Assembly: GCA_033964015.1 (NCBI GenBank)
Contig: CM066921.1
Coordinates: 27,509,355-27,573,354, forward strand
Direction: 5' to 3'
DNA length: 64,000 nucleotides
Source of the DNA: Scolanthus callimorphus
Taxonomy: Eukaryota > Cnidaria > Anthozoa > Actiniaria > Edwardsiidae
How positions within the stretch are numbered: the stretch's first letter is position 1; each line of letters begins with the position of its first letter. The notes beneath the pieces are model-generated. The model did not search any database, was not told where the DNA came from, and was given only the letters and a program-made list of their open reading frames with translations. A program made the position numbers and the translations under genes. This document shows positions 39,271 to 52,354 of the stretch, piece by piece.

Positions 39271-39929
39271 ATGTAGTATATCAATCGGTTAGCCGCATGT
39301 ACAGCCCGTTCTACGCGCTATAACAGGTTTAATAGGAACATTAAGCGCACTGTTTGTTTCTCGTGTAATAGCAAATGTTCTAGCTCATAGAGTTTCGATA
39401 GAGTTCTAAACGTTTTATTTCAATTTTGGAGTACAGTAAAAAGCCGAGATTAAGAACCTTCATTAGCATTTTTCCATTGACTGCTTGACTGGTGCATTAT
39501 ATAAATGGCCCTTATTGCGAATTTAGGCTACGTTTAGGTTCTTAAATAGGTTTTTAAATTTTTATTGCCCAATAGTAATGGCATGTCTGATTTCAGCAAA
39601 GTAGTATCCAATATATCCCATTTCTCCTTTATTTCTAAAATTATTCAAGTAATTCTCAATTGAATTACTGTACTGAACTTGTGTTGTTGATTTTTAATTA
39701 ATCATTTAGAGGCACATGATCAAAACTGACGCATGTTTTGTACAGATATTGAAAGATGATCAATTTTTCTGTGAATGGATTCCTGGATATTTTTAGGCTC
39801 AAGAGGTTCTATTTTAGGGATTTTGTTTAGCCTCACAGGTTTTTAAATTCTAGGTTCCTACTTCTGGATTTTTACTGTACTCCAGAATTTCGGCAAGAAC
39901 CAAGAGGGTAATTTACCATCAACCAGACC

Positions 39930-41400
39930 ACAGGTCTGGAAGGAAGGGTAGGGACAGTTAAAAATGTCCAGGGAGGGTGATACTAGAGCAGTCTATAATT
40001 CTGTGGTGGGTACTCAGTTACAGGAGTACAATTCCAGGATGGGTATCCCTAAATTAATCTGTAATTCCATGGCCATTAAACATGGTGGTATCACATATTA
40101 ATTCTAACTGTCCCATGGTTGGATCCTGAAGAGGGTGAAGTTAGCTACCCATTAATTCTTGTTATTTCAATATTCTAACAGGACACCTGAGTACTCCTGA
40201 CTATTGGCCAGAACCCAGGGAGTCATTTGTACTATTAACCAGACAGCACCATCGAGCATCAACTGGACTACAGGGAGGAGACAGACCACTCGAGTACTTC
40301 AGACCATCTGCCAGACCACAGTCAACACTTCAGACAATCAACAACACCAGAGTGAACCAGTGAACCAGTGGACCATTAGCCAGACCGCAATGAGCTCAGG
40401 CTATCAGCAAGCCCTTCAACCTGCAGCCAGACAACATTTACCCCTTCAGACTACCAGCCAGACCTTATTGACCCTTCAAGGACATCATCTAGACCTAAAG
40501 GGCAAATATTTGAATCATTCAGCCAAATCATGCCTCCAACACCACGCTGAGCCCTTACCACCATACGCCCTTTAGGTAAGTCAGTCATTCAGAGAATCAG
40601 CGTTATGGAATTCAAGGGTGGGTAGGGACAGTTAAAAATTAACGTCCAGGGAAGGTGATCCTAGAGTTTAGAATTCTGTGGTGGGTACTCAGTAACAGGA
40701 GTAGAATTCCAGGTTGGGATCCCTTTTAATCTGTAATTCCATGGTGGGAAAACATCACAACTAGAAATTCCCATTGTGGGGTCCTGAAGGGATGAAGACT
40801 GCCCATTACTTATTGTTATTTCAATATTATTCTAACAGAAAATCCGAGTACTACTGACTACGCACCAGAACCCAGGGAGTCATTTGTACTTTTAACCAGA
40901 CCACAGCACTATGGAGCATCAACTGGACTACAGTGACAAGACAGACCACTTGAGTACTTTAGATCATCTGCCAGACCACAGTCAACACTTCATACCATCA
41001 ACAACACCATAGTGAACCAGTGGACCATTAGCCAGATCACCAGTGAGGTCAGGCTATCAGCAAGCCCTTCAACCTGCAGCCACAGACCACTTGAGTACTT
41101 TAGATCATCTGCCAGACCACAGTCAACACTTCATACCATCAACAACACCATAGTGAACCAGTGGACCATTAGCCAGATCACCAGTGAGGTCAGGCTATCA
41201 GCAAGCCCTTCAACCTGCAGCCAGACAACTTCAACCTGCAGCCAGACAACTTCAACCTGCAGCCAGACAACTTCAACCTGCAGCCAGACAACTTCAACCT
41301 GCAGCCAGACAACTTCAACCTGCAGCCAGACAACTTCAACCCCTTCAGAGAATCAACCTTCAGCCATCCCACGCCCTATGTATAATTGTACACCCAGGAC
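39930..41400 (+). repeat. tandem duplication of a ~700-bp unit with exon-like parts
   Basis: Two diverged copies (about 39930-40600 and 40610-41400) share GTAGGGACAGTTAAAAAT, GTGGTGGGTACTCAGT, TATTTCAATATT then TCTAACAG, and CCAGAACCCAGGGAGTCATT. Copy 2 also has an internal repeat of CAGACCACTTGAGTACTTTA. After TTCTAACAG each copy has an open, Gln/Thr-rich frame (123 aa in the first). Copy 1 ends with TTTAGGTAAGTC. I do not recognise a protein, and the frame may be chance or a non-coding transcript. Confidence 0.6.
41208..41343 (+). repeat. 21-bp tandem repeat, about 6-7 units
   Basis: Perfect copies of TTCAACCTGCAGCCAGACAA (plus C). The 21-bp length keeps any frame open, so the Gln/Thr/Ser peptide repeats seen here are not evidence of coding. 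Confidence 0.9.
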
Positions 41401-42454
41401 AGAGTTATCCTAAACAGATCCTCAACACAATCATCCAGACCTCGCCCAGCCCTTCATACCACAGCCTGATGATCAGCTGATCTCCTTCACTGCACTGTCA
41501 TTGGTGACAGGAACTGGTAACTTCCATTGCGCAGTCCCCCAACGTAATTTGCATCACCTTGCTGAGGACCTCTGGAATTCCAGGATGGGTGGTGCAAGAG
41601 AAGTCTCAATTTGGGGATGGGTAACCTATTACAGTGGGATATCAGGAATTGGAGATCCCCAAAAATTACTGTGTTCCAGGGTGGGTAAACAATATATTCC
41701 ATAATGGACATCCAGGGTGGGCTGGAACAACTAAAACTTTCCAGGGTGGTTTTTAGCTTTTTTGATAGCCTGGGGTTGCGGCTAAAAAAATGGAATGGCC
41801 CATTTCATGTTTATAACCAGGGCCATACCTCAGGGTACAGTATGCTGTGATTTTAGAGAGTAATATTTTCCCGTTTCTCAATGGAGGCACAGGCATGATG
41901 GAGGCATGATCACCACTGCATTTATTCAGACTGTGCAGGATGCCGGAGTTTTCACAGGGGTAGAGCAATTCTTGAAAATTTAGAGCTCCTCAAAAGGGGG
42001 GGAGCACGGCTATTTTTTTGAACAGCCCAATAGGTATGGCACTGGTAGTTGAAACGTTTTTCATTTGAAAAGGCCCTTGCTTGTGGCACTGGCTTGCAAT
42101 TTTCCTTATAATTTCACAATCTTACGTTTTTAAAGCAATTTGACCAGACTAAGATTGCAGTTGCTTCAGGTTTTCATATTAGTCACAGAATTTAATCTTA
42201 TTTTCAGGGGCAGATATATAGGGAGGGGGGGGGGGGGAGGAAACAATGAACACCCCTTTCTCGGGATTTTCCCATACATTACTGGCTGGAGGAAAATTGA
42301 ACATTTTCGTCCCATGTTTTCACTATCCAGCCCCCCCCCCCCCTTTCTGAAATTCCTGATTTTTTATTTTTTCCTCAAGCTAGAGCCTTTTCAAGTCAAT
42401 TTGCAAACCAACATTTTATTTTGTGCTTCAGTGGTTGAGCCAGACATTTCTTCT

Positions 42455-42703
42455 AATAGTCCAGTTTTGAATTCCCTAACCTGCTAATAGGCATCAATGG
42501 CGCACTACAGCAGGAGCCTCAATTTAAAGCCGAAAAGTTGTGAATACCAGTGAGTTGGAAAAGTTTCCTCAAGTTTGTCTATTGTCTCAATTCAAAGCTT
42601 CATCAGTTTCTCGTCTGTACTCACAACTTTTTCAACTTAAAAATTGAGGCTCCTCGTCGAGGCCTATTCAGGGGTAGAGTAGAGAATTCAAAACTGGACT
42701 ATT
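42455..42703. mobile_element. 250-bp MITE
   Basis: AATAGTCCAGTTTTGAATTC and GAATTCAAAACTGGACTATT are exact 20-bp terminal inverses. Inner blocks GAGCCTCAATTT / AAATTGAGGCTC also pair. Non-coding. Confidence 0.88.
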
Positions 42704-43119
42704 GAGAAACATAAGGGTATCAATTTTGTTTGCGGAGAACTGACATGCATCAGTCTATGATCCAGGAGATGTTTGGATGTTTGTCGTGGTCATGTTCTGA
42801 GTCTTATTTGTTGTTTCAGTGGTGACCCATTTTTGCTGATCAAGTGATTTTTTTGAATTTCACTGTTAATCTTCGCCTCAGTGACACTCAAGTAAAAAAG
42901 TATGGTAAATTATCTGGTAAAACCACAGGAAATCCTATTGTTCTATGGTATTTTGCTCTGTCTCATAAATATAAAAATGGCTTTGTTTAGAAAAATAACT
43001 ATAGAAGGAGAAGTATACATGATCATGGATGTGTTTACTCCAATCAGGCAAAACAAACCACCACTGACACAAAATATAGCTCATAACTTGTTTTGGCAGG
43101 AAACCAGGTTCAACTACTG

Positions 43120-43312
43120 ATGCACAACATTCTTTCGTGTGTGCGATTCCAGAAAATACCCATGGCCCTACTGCACAGAAGGGGATTTAAATTTCAAATG
43201 GAAAAATACACTAGAGATTGCATGGAAAAAAAAGGCAATTTTCTTGCCGCCCCTCTGAAAATTTGTATCCTTTCCATGCGAGGTTAAGGTTTATTTTTCT
43301 GGAATCACACAT
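43120..43312. mobile_element. MITE, GATTCCAGAAAA family, copy A
   Basis: Starts TGTGTGCGATTCCAGAAAAT and ends TATTTTTCTGGAATCACACA. First of three related elements within 1.6 kb. Confidence 0.75.
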
Positions 43313-44029
43313 TATTTTTTCCTCCTTGTTGTTGTAAGGACAGGGTGGCATGTCAATTTATGTATGCATTGTAAAGCAAACAAGTCCCACAAGACCCTGA
43401 TGGCTCCAGCTGGAGATGCTCCAAATGCCAAAACCGGTAGGTGTGTCACCTCACTGCATTCAGTACTGAGGCTTCCAGCTCCTCCTGCTCACCGGCCAGT
43501 ATCTCTTCAGCTCCCAAGGCCGCAGCTCTAATGCAACATGGTGATGCCATTCACACATACCAGGTGTCTCACATGATTGATGTTGTCATGATGGTAGGTA
43601 CAAATACATGCAGTACATGACTGATCACATTCAGATTAAGGTAGCATGCCAGCAAATCAAACTGCATATTTGGATGGTGGGCAAAATTATTCAAAATACT
43701 TTTAAAACATTTAAGGCATCCTAATATGATCTAAGTCCTTGGCGGGCTCGGATGAGAAGCTCTGCTACTAAATGATTAATTTTGGCAGTTTGCAATTTCT
43801 TTTTTTTTATCAAAAATGTTGCACTCTTTTAGGTGATAATTATAAACGTGAACAACATAAACAATAATTTTAAAGATGAACTGTTTAGAAACCAATATAA
43901 TATACATGTATAATATATATATACATGGACCATTGCTTAAAATCTGCATTTAAAAGAAAACAATAATATAAAAAATTATATTACCATTTCATTAATTCTA
44001 TTTATTCTTAATGAATTATATTATGTGAT

Positions 44030-44193
44030 TCCAGAATTAATTATCCATACCACTGCCACGGAGGGGCAATAAGATATTATCACCCAAAACCTTTCTGGAT
44101 TTTCCAGTGAAAAATACAGCAATTCTATAGAAAATAAAAGGAATTTCCAATCCCTCACATGCCGATATGGATTTTTTTCTGGAATCACATTTT
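44030..44193. mobile_element. MITE, GATTCCAGAAAA family, copy B
   Basis: The left end TGTGATTCCAGAATTAAT and right end GATTTTTTTCTGGAATCACA are inverses. About 165 bp. Confidence 0.7.
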
Positions 44194-44472
44194 TCTAAAA
44201 GGCACAAGTTGACAAATGTAAGACAGGTATCTGTTGAATACGATGAAACCAGGATCTAAATTTAAACACTCAGGTCAGCAATTCAATTATAAAGTGTTAG
44301 AAAAGTAAGGATTCTTCTGGAAGGGGCGCCAAATAGTCCCTGGATTTTTTCAGAATTATTTGAGAATCTTCAAGTAACTACAGCTTCACAAACTCTGAAA
44401 GATTAACTGCTTGCTTCTCATAACATGCTTTGACAATTAAAAGAAATGGTTTGAATCATTTGTTAAAATTAA

Positions 44473-44706
44473 TGTGCAATGAAAAAATCCATAGCCCAAA
44501 CCACAGAGGGAATGCACTCAAAGACTCCCACCCCTATGGCATTTCCAAAGGAAAATATACTATTTGTATGAAAAAACAAAATCAGGTCAACGGTAGACTC
44601 GAATTCAGGCTAGAATTCCAATTTGAATCACAAACAGCAAGGAACTGTGAAAAGTTCCAATTTCCCCCATGGTGGGGATATGGATTTTTTTCTGGGATTG
44701 CACAAT
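44473..44706. mobile_element. MITE, GATTCCAGAAAA family, copy C
   Basis: The left end GTGCAATGAAAAAATCCATA and right end TATGGATTTTTTTCTGGGAT, then TGCAC, are near inverses. The frame of 121 codons over it is not convincing. Confidence 0.65.
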
Positions 44707-46073
44707 TGACTGTAGATGAACTTATGTCCCTATTAATAATAATTGATTCTCATGGCTGTCAACCCCCAGAGCACAATATCAATCTTGAGATGTAGAAAAT
44801 GCAACAAATTTGTAAGAAATGTGCAGGGAAATAGTTTGTATGATTTACAAGAATAAAACAAAATGTTAACATTGAGACAAGGCTCAAAATCTTGAGACTC
44901 TTTAGGAAGAGTTGACAGCTATGTATTCTAAACACCTCCATTGACATCTAGAGTGGACAGCAAAGAAAGACAATCCCAATTTTTAGAAAACATTCTAAAA
45001 GATATTATAGGCAATAATATGACCAATAAAATAGCGAAGTTACTATAACTTTTGGAAATTGCATAAAAATTAATGAGCTTTCAAAATCTACACAATTAAT
45101 AATATTTCATATTGTCAAGTTTTGTAGGAAATAGTTTTTTTTGGTTAAATTGTGCAAATAAAACTTCTCACTATAAATTTATCAAACAAAAGAGATGCCA
45201 ACCACTAACCTTCAACATAATATATTATGGGAAATGGGGTATTATGGACCCACAAAAAAAGTTTTCGCTCTTTGAAAAAACTTGACTAAACTAAGCTATA
45301 ATTATTTCTTCTATTATATTGTGCATAATTTGGACCTATTTTGTGGGAGAGTTGGCATATCTCTGAAACATTGCTCAGAATGTTAAATTTCTGTTAACTT
45401 CTATCAACATTTCAAATTGTACTTTAAAAAAATAAATAAATTTTAACAGTGTGCAGATTAGATTTCCTGAAAGCAGAGTCATAGACATTCCAGCCCTAAT
45501 TGTGGGGGAAGTTAGGATGTCTGGTTTAAAAGTTGAATAATTAGGGGTGGAAAATATGGAGTGATTTGTGGCATGCTTCCTTAATAACAGGATGTTATCA
45601 GTCTAATTAGTATGTGTACTACATGCATTTGTATCTATCGCCATGGCAACATCAATCATGTGGGAGACCTGGTGTGTGTGAAGGTAAGACCCTGTAGCAC
45701 TGGAGTTGTAGCCTTGGGAGCTGAGGAGAATATACTGTCTGGTGAGCAGTCTGGAGCTGGGAGTCTCAGTACTAGTGTAGTGAGCTGGCACACCACTGGT
45801 GCTGACAGGAGCATCAACAGCTGGAGTCTGAGGGGCCTTGTGGGACTTTTTTTTAATTCAGAAAAAGGTACTTACATACCATATAAAGTTGGAATAAACG
45901 TTAGCCACACTTTCAAGCTCATTTTATTTCCATGTTCAAATGATTCTACAATACATTCCTTGCAAAACATTTTGTATTGGGTAACCACAAGAATTTTGTA
46001 CTTTCTTCCCAGGCTGCACCATATGGGCTACAGCAGACAGTTGTGACAGTGCAACCCTTTCTTAAATAGGTGT

Positions 46074-47265
46074 TATGCAAACAGACCATAGGCTCCCCAG
46101 GATCATTGAGCAAAGTCCAGCAGTTCATTGAGCAAAGTCCAGCAGTTGATAGTCGCTGAGTGAAGTTTGACTGTCAGTTCGATGAGCACCAAAATGAAAG
46201 TACCGTACCTAACAAAAATAAAAAAATATCATCCCATTTAAAAAATGCCCTTATCTTAATAAATAGTAACTTAAGTACCGTAAATAAACCACTATTATCA
46301 TTTATTATTCAGCACATGGATGCACTGCCCAAATATGGTCATTGGAACGCCGATATCCGTCTTCTGTATATGTACATGACATATATCCTGCGACATCCGT
46401 CGTTTGAGCTTGTATTTAATATGCAAAAGTAAATCATTTCAGCTGGAATTTTTTTGTGCCATCGATGTGCTGAATAATAAAACCATTATCATGCTCGATT
46501 TTTGCAGAATATCGTCTGATTTAGCCAACTCGGACTGCGTCCCTTGTCGGTTAAGTATCAGATGATATTCTGCACAATTTCACAGTATAATCGTTAATAT
46601 TATTCGGTGAGAAATACACTTTTAAGTGAGTTTTATCCAATTTATTTTCACCTCTCACTCTAGTTCTGGTTGCTCTACAAAATCGCAAATGCTGAGCATG
46701 ATAAAGAGTAGTTTCATAATCAAGTTGAAAACAAAAAAAATTGTCAGTAGAAACAATGCACACCTCAGCAAATATTTTTTTTGAATTTTAGACAAAATCG
46801 GCAAAAAACCAAAAACAGCTCAAACTGATAACAATTATTATCCAATTACATGTAACATCCAAATTTCAAAACAATGCACCATCAAGTTTTAACAATTGCG
46901 ATGCAGTGAGCATGTCACAAAATAACACAACCTGCACAAAGCACCTACTGCACACATGCCAACCACTAGATACAATGGATATTCGCAAGCATGCACGCTC
47001 AAATTTTGCTAGCAAGCACGCACACAATGAAACATGAATAAAATAAATGCTAGTATTGGTTTATTTAGGTACTAAAGGACTATAGATAAGGGCGCTTTTC
47101 GAAATGGAATGATATTTTTAATATCTTGTAGGTAGTTTCATCTTAGCACTCATCGAACTCAGTGAAACTTCACACAGTGACTATAACACTGCAAACTATC
47201 AACTCTGGATCAGTTTGCTCAATGATCCTGGGAAGCCTATGAGCAAATTGTTTTAAAAAATTGAA
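46074..47265. mobile_element. 1.2-kb inverted-repeat element with a nested repeat
   Basis: The left arm CATAGGCTCCCCAGGATCAT, then TGAGCAAAGTCCAG, is mirrored by TGCTCAATGATCCTGGGAAG, then CCTATG, at the right. TTGATAGT and GTGAAGTTT blocks also pair. Between the arms is one copy of the dispersed repeat that recurs at 54990-55310. Confidence 0.7.
46260..46600 (+). repeat. dispersed repeat, copy 1
   Basis: Shares TTATTATTCAGCACAT(G/C)GAT, GCACTGCCCAAATATGGTCA, GTGCTGAATAATAAAAC and TTTAGCCAACTCGG with 54990-55310. The end can fold back on itself (CCAACTCGGACTGCGTCCC). A MITE-like element. Confidence 0.75.
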
Positions 47266-47767
47266 TCAATAGACCTACAGATTTGGCTTGGGCATTCTGT
47301 TTTCCCATTTCAGATCACGTGGCATTCCAATTCAGTATTCTCTGTTTCTGTATCTGTTTGCACCAAAGGATATAAAAGGACCAAAGGACAAACAAGATTA
47401 TTCAAATGAAAGGCATGTGATCAGATGGGAAAACATTATGCCCAAGCCGAAAGGTCTATCATACACAGCAATGCAATGTCTAAAAGATTGCTTGTGTAGC
47501 TGGCAGTTGTGTGTGTTTTCCAAGATTTTTTTTCGATAAAGGGATGCTTGAAGAACAGGCCAAAAAAAAGGGTCAAAAAGTGCCCCAAAGGAGGGGACCA
47601 GGCCACACCTTTTTCTGCTCTCCAGTGAAATCTTCGCTCTTGCCAATGAAATCTGATGAAATCATCTCAGAAAACACAAAAAACTGGCAGCTACGCAGGC
47701 TATCTAAAACATAAATCATTCAGTCACAGTTTTGTTGCTGTATCTCTTGTGTTACAAACTTATGTAC

Positions 47768-48126
47768 CAGGGCTCGACCTTAACCTAAGTCCACTAGCCA
47801 AATACAAGTAAAACTTTTATTTTGACAAGGAATTTAATTTGTTTACTACTTGACTTTTTGCATGTAAAAGAAAAACTTTCAAAAACAGCATGTAAAATGA
47901 TTCTACACTCAGCACATGGTCACGTTTTCAGCATTAGTCGTCATTTGATTGTGCATCCATGCACAATGCAAGATGGCAGCTAATGGCGAAAAATGTGACC
48001 ATTGTTCCATGGAGCAACAATTCAGTACATGGAGTGCCTTTGTCGAAAATATATCATGGCTATAGTGAATCCTGGCCATTTACTAGACATTTGACTATTA
48101 AATTCAAAAGTTAAGATCGAGCCCTG
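47768..48126. mobile_element. MITE with hAT-like ends
   Basis: CAGGGCTCGACCTTAAC at the left and GTTAAGATCGAGCCCTG at the right. The CAGGG start is typical of hAT elements. An 8-bp target duplication is not clear. Confidence 0.7.
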
Positions 48127-48834
48127 AGTACATTATCAGTGCTGTAGTGTACAAAAAAAGCTAAGAAACAGAAGAAATATTATCCAGAACCAGAGTTCTG
48201 TCCAGAACCAACAAACTATCTGAAAAATTTTCAATTTCTACCCCATAAAAGCTCCTGAAAAAAAAAATTATATCTCCTGGAAAATCCTGGACTTTTGTCA
48301 TTCAGAAAGCATACAAACCATTAATTAAACAATAATTTTCCATGGAGGGTCACATCTTTTTGTTAATGTGTGTGGATCAGAAATACAGTTCCTAGTTTAC
48401 CAATGATGCTCAACTAAATTCCACCTCTGTGGGGTATCCCGTTTGATTCAAGAAAGTGACAGAGAATAGCTTGCCCAAACGTTTGTAACTTGTAGTTAGC
48501 TGTTATTTGCACTCTCTTGACTTACTGTATTATGTGCCTTGAAGTAAGTTTAGACTGAAACTTACTTTCTGTAACTAATTATCTGGTAATCTCTGTTCAA
48601 AATTGCTGGTTTACTTATGAATGTTTGGAGGTGATGCCAGTTACCTGAGAGGAATGTTCCAGTTTCCTGCTTAAAGGATGTCAAAGGACCTCTAATCTAT
48701 TGAATAAAAAATATATGATCAAGTATGGGAACAAAGAACTAGGGTTTAAAGCATCTTTATCCTGTCGGCACATCATGGCTAAGGGAAGGATCTCACCATG
48801 GCCAATAGTCTCAGTAGCGGATCCCGGGGCTGGG

Positions 48835-48836
<2 letters not shown>

Positions 48837-48874
<38 letters not shown>
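48837..48874 (+). repeat. uninterrupted run of 38 G
   Basis: A single G homopolymer after CCCGGGGCTGGGTT. It could form quadruplex structures if transcribed or single-stranded. Its exact length is unsure in any assembly. It sits in repeat-rich intergenic DNA with no gene nearby. Confidence 0.85.
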
Positions 48875-48875
<1 letters not shown>

Positions 48876-49078
48876 CGAAGGGTTCCATAGAACCCTATGA
48901 AAGATCGCCCTGAAAGCACTCTTTAGCCCTATTGAGGACGTCCATCCAAATTCTGTAAAATTTGACCTTGGGGTTGGCAAAACAGCAACGAATAATGCAT
49001 GAACTAAATTAAAAATGCCTAGAAGTGGCTTCATTTCATATGAAGTTGTTATAGATTGTCTGAAAAACTAATAATAAA

Positions 49079-49420
49079 ATGATTGTGAGACAAGTTGCAC
49101 AAGCCATTGCAGCGTGTAACACCCTTTGCAACATTGCGAGACAGGTTGTTGCAACAGTTGCAGCAAGTAGGATACGAATCTACGTCTTGCAATGTTGCAA
49201 CAATTTGTCTCGCATTTGCAGCGTGGAACAGCGAATTGCAGCAACTTGTCTCGCATTTCGTTCCTTTCGTTCCTCTCGGGCTTCCTTGCGCATGTGCGTT
49301 CTGTATCAAAATGGCAGAAAAATAGTAAAAAGTTTGATACCATGCCAGCGATCATTGCGAGCTAATATCAGCTGCAATGGCTCTTGCAGAATGGATTGCG
49401 AGACACGTTGCAGAAAACGT
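49079..49420. repeat. TTGCAAC / TGTCTCGCA-rich repeat
   Basis: GTTGCAACAGTTGCAGCAAG, TGCAACAATTTGTCTCGCAT and AGCAACTTGTCTCGCATT recur on both strands, giving a self-complementary block. The short open frames on both strands are of this repeat, not genes. Confidence 0.6.
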
Positions 49421-50269
49421 TGCACCCACCTTTACCATTCTTTGCTTTGAACAAGTTTAACATAGAAACCTCATATTAGGTCAGATCTGTTCGTGCGGCA
49501 AAAATAAGCAAATTTCCAACATCCTACGGATTCTAAAAATGTATGTTTGAAATTTGTCGAGCGATAACTTAAGCTTAAGTTCTTACAAACGTTAACCGAG
49601 TATGGCTGGAAACAGCATCAGCTACATACTTAATGATTAATGTAGCTTAAATTTGACGACTTCAGATAAGAGCTCGCTATTATGTATCCAATAAAGGGAT
49701 TTATATCTTACCTGCAGAGTACTAGTCTGTGCTCTTAAATGAACGGGTTTCTCTGCGGTTTCTCTTATTATCTTGTCGAGAAGTGGAGCACTTAGCACTC
49801 GAGGAGGCGTGGTTCATGTCAAAGCGCCATTTTGAATAATTTATTGTACCACAGGCTTCCCAACCTAAATCCCCCTCAGCCGCGCCCGCGCGCCTGGGGG
49901 TCGTAAAAGTGCAAGAAAAAAAAGTTAAAAAAAAAAAGTTTCCGACTACCGACAAACTTGGATAAAAAATACCGATTAGAACGACAAAATGTTTACCGCT
50001 ACCGACATTTTTACAATTCTTGTCAGGCAGGTGCCCCTGAGTCAGGTTATTAAGTAAATGTTTATTCTTAGAAATAGCGAGTGCTTTGGACTTTTCAACG
50101 CCTGGGAAGTAGACCAGGTTCAGAATATAAATATAATTCCGTTCATTGTGACACTTCCCGAGCTTTACATTAATACGAGAGATTAATATATAGATTTAGC
50201 CACTGGCTAAAAGCGGAGCTCCCGGTTACATATACGAGACAAACAAATTGCCATTGTACATGAATAGAT

Positions 50270-51000
50270 AGCTTTGCACCGTTATACCACGTGACTAAGC
50301 ACTTGTTCACCCAAGTGTGGTTGTCTAGGGTTCATCCCTTCAAACATGTAAACCTTTTCACGTTTGATGACGTCATCAATAACGTCATACCACGTTAACA
50401 TGCAGCTGCCACCCCCCTTGCTACTTAGACAACTTCACCCAAGTTCGGATGTCTGAGATGCATTCCTTCTTGAGATATATCATTTTTCTCCTATGATCAC
50501 GTCATCGATGACGTCACACCACGTGAACCACGCAGTTGCACCTCCTTGCCACTTAGACAACTTCACCCAAGTTTGGATGTCTGAGATGCATTCCTTCTTG
50601 AGATATATCATTTTTCTCCTATGATGACGTCACACCAGTCATACCACGTGACCATGCAAGTTGCACCCTCCTTGCCACTTAGATAACTTCACCCAAGTTT
50701 GGTTGTCTGAGGCTCATCCCTTCTTGAGATATATCACTTTATTCCTATGATGACGTCATCGATGACGTCATACCACGTGACCATGCAGTTGCGCCCTCCT
50801 TGCCACCTAGATAACTTCACCCAAGTTTGGTTGTCTGAGGTTCATCCTTCTTGAGATATATCACTTTACCCCTATGATGACGTCATCGATGACGTCATAC
50901 CACGTGACCATGCAGTACGCCTCCTTGCCACTTGGATAACTTCACCCAAGTTTGGTTGTCTGAGGTTCATCCCTTCCCGAGATTTGTTACTTAGTATACC
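50270..51000 (+). repeat. ~126-bp tandem array, six units, rich in TGACGTCA
   Basis: Units share ATACCACGTGACCATGCAG, AACTTCACCCAAGTTTGGTT, GTCTGAG then TTCATCCCTTC, and TTGAGATATATCA. Spacing between CCACGTG marks is about 100-130 bp. The octamer TGACGTCA appears about seven times, twice in the last units (GATGACGTCATCGATGACGT). A single diverged unit is at 16085-16200. Confidence 0.88.
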
Positions 51001-52354
51001 ACAGGGTTCCCATGAGTTTCCGCGTACGGCGGACGGACGGACGTACGCTATACCTTTTATTCAGGAAGAAACAAAAAAATTCATATCTCAAGAAGAGAAC
51101 CACCTATGGCAACCAAACTTGGACACATTCATCTTTTTGGCGATACCTTTTTAACGCCCTAGTCATTTGACTTGGTGCCGTCAATAACGTGAGCAGAATG
51201 AGCGAGAAAGCCCGTGACGTTTCAAAATCAACTCCATACCTATGCCTGGACGTTATTTCCTTAGGTATGGTGCTCCGCTTCTAAGATTCCACAGGCCATA
51301 ACACTCTGGGCATCCTTAGATGAGCTTAGGGATTAATGGTCGTATGTCAGTCACGGAAAATGAAAATTAGACAAGATGACGTGTGTGCGCATGCGTAAAC
51401 GACAACTTAAAAAGAAAACTCATTACCGTGTCATTTTAATGCCTAATATTGGGTGAAAAACACTACTAAACGGCAACTGTACACTAAAACATTTATGCAA
51501 TATCGTGAGAAAGCTACTACTTAAAGTTAAAAGAAAACCAACAATGTATCCCACATGAATCACTAACACACTCTTCAGGCCTATAAATACGTTGGTGATG
51601 CATAATAATTAGTTGATTGTTCACTAACGGTACAAGGGGCGTCCTTATATGGTCTGGTGGCCGGGCGTACTCTCACCCATAGGTATCTAGCTACTGAGCA
51701 ATTCACACCAGGATAGCGACTGTCAGGGCCGAAATCTCTGCCGTGGGCGTAAGAACCGTACGGTCGCCATACGACGCTTCAGCTCTTTGTCTGGAAGTAT
51801 GGTCCCTACTTTTTTCTTTTCATTCATTTTATCACAAATAAAAACAAAATCTATATCTACCACCGAGTTAACCTCTGAAAAGCTATCCATGCTCAGCTCT
51901 AATGTCCTTCATTGACCATAAAACACAAACAAACTAGATTATGGCTTTAGTCAAATCACACTAGTGGCGTCTATTGTCAATGCTGCGTTCTGATTGGTTG
52001 AGCTCTAGTAGTTATAGCTTACTAGTATAGTAGCGAATAGTGTCGGTTTTTCAAAACCCAGAAATGGCAAATGACCATAGACCAGAAAACATTTTTCGGC
52101 TGAATGGGCTATAGGCCTTATCGCCGTTTCCGCCGCGCCATTTTGTTGAGTAGGCAAACGCACCATGCAAAATTTCTCAAACTCTCGCAAGCTCAAAATC
52201 AAATGGTGGTTTTATGGCCTCACAATTACTTTAGAGCGCTCAAGTCGAAAGTATAGGCTGAAAAGACGACGAATTCCAGTGTTAGTTATGTACGGCCCTC
52301 GATCAAATGGATGTCACCAGAGCCTCCCTGCGAGGCGACGAGCCGGGGAGCTCC
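51001..52354. other. no gene recognised
   Basis: Contains CGGACGGACGGACGTACG near 51030 and a repeat end (GACGAGCCGGGGAGCTCCGG) near 52340. Short open frames exist but resemble nothing I know and do not show splice structure. Confidence 0.4.

Larger units (their letters stand above)
43380..45850. mobile_element. 2.4-kb element with long inverted arms
   Basis: The left arm (43383-43640) carries AGTCCCACAAGACCCTGATG, CAGTACTGAGGCTTCCAGCT, CTCCCAAGGCCGCAGCTC and CACATGATTGATGTTGTCAT. The right arm (45606-45850) has the reverse complement of each in mirrored order, at about 80% match by eye. The interior is AT-rich with two small MITEs. No gene is supported in it. Confidence 0.75.
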
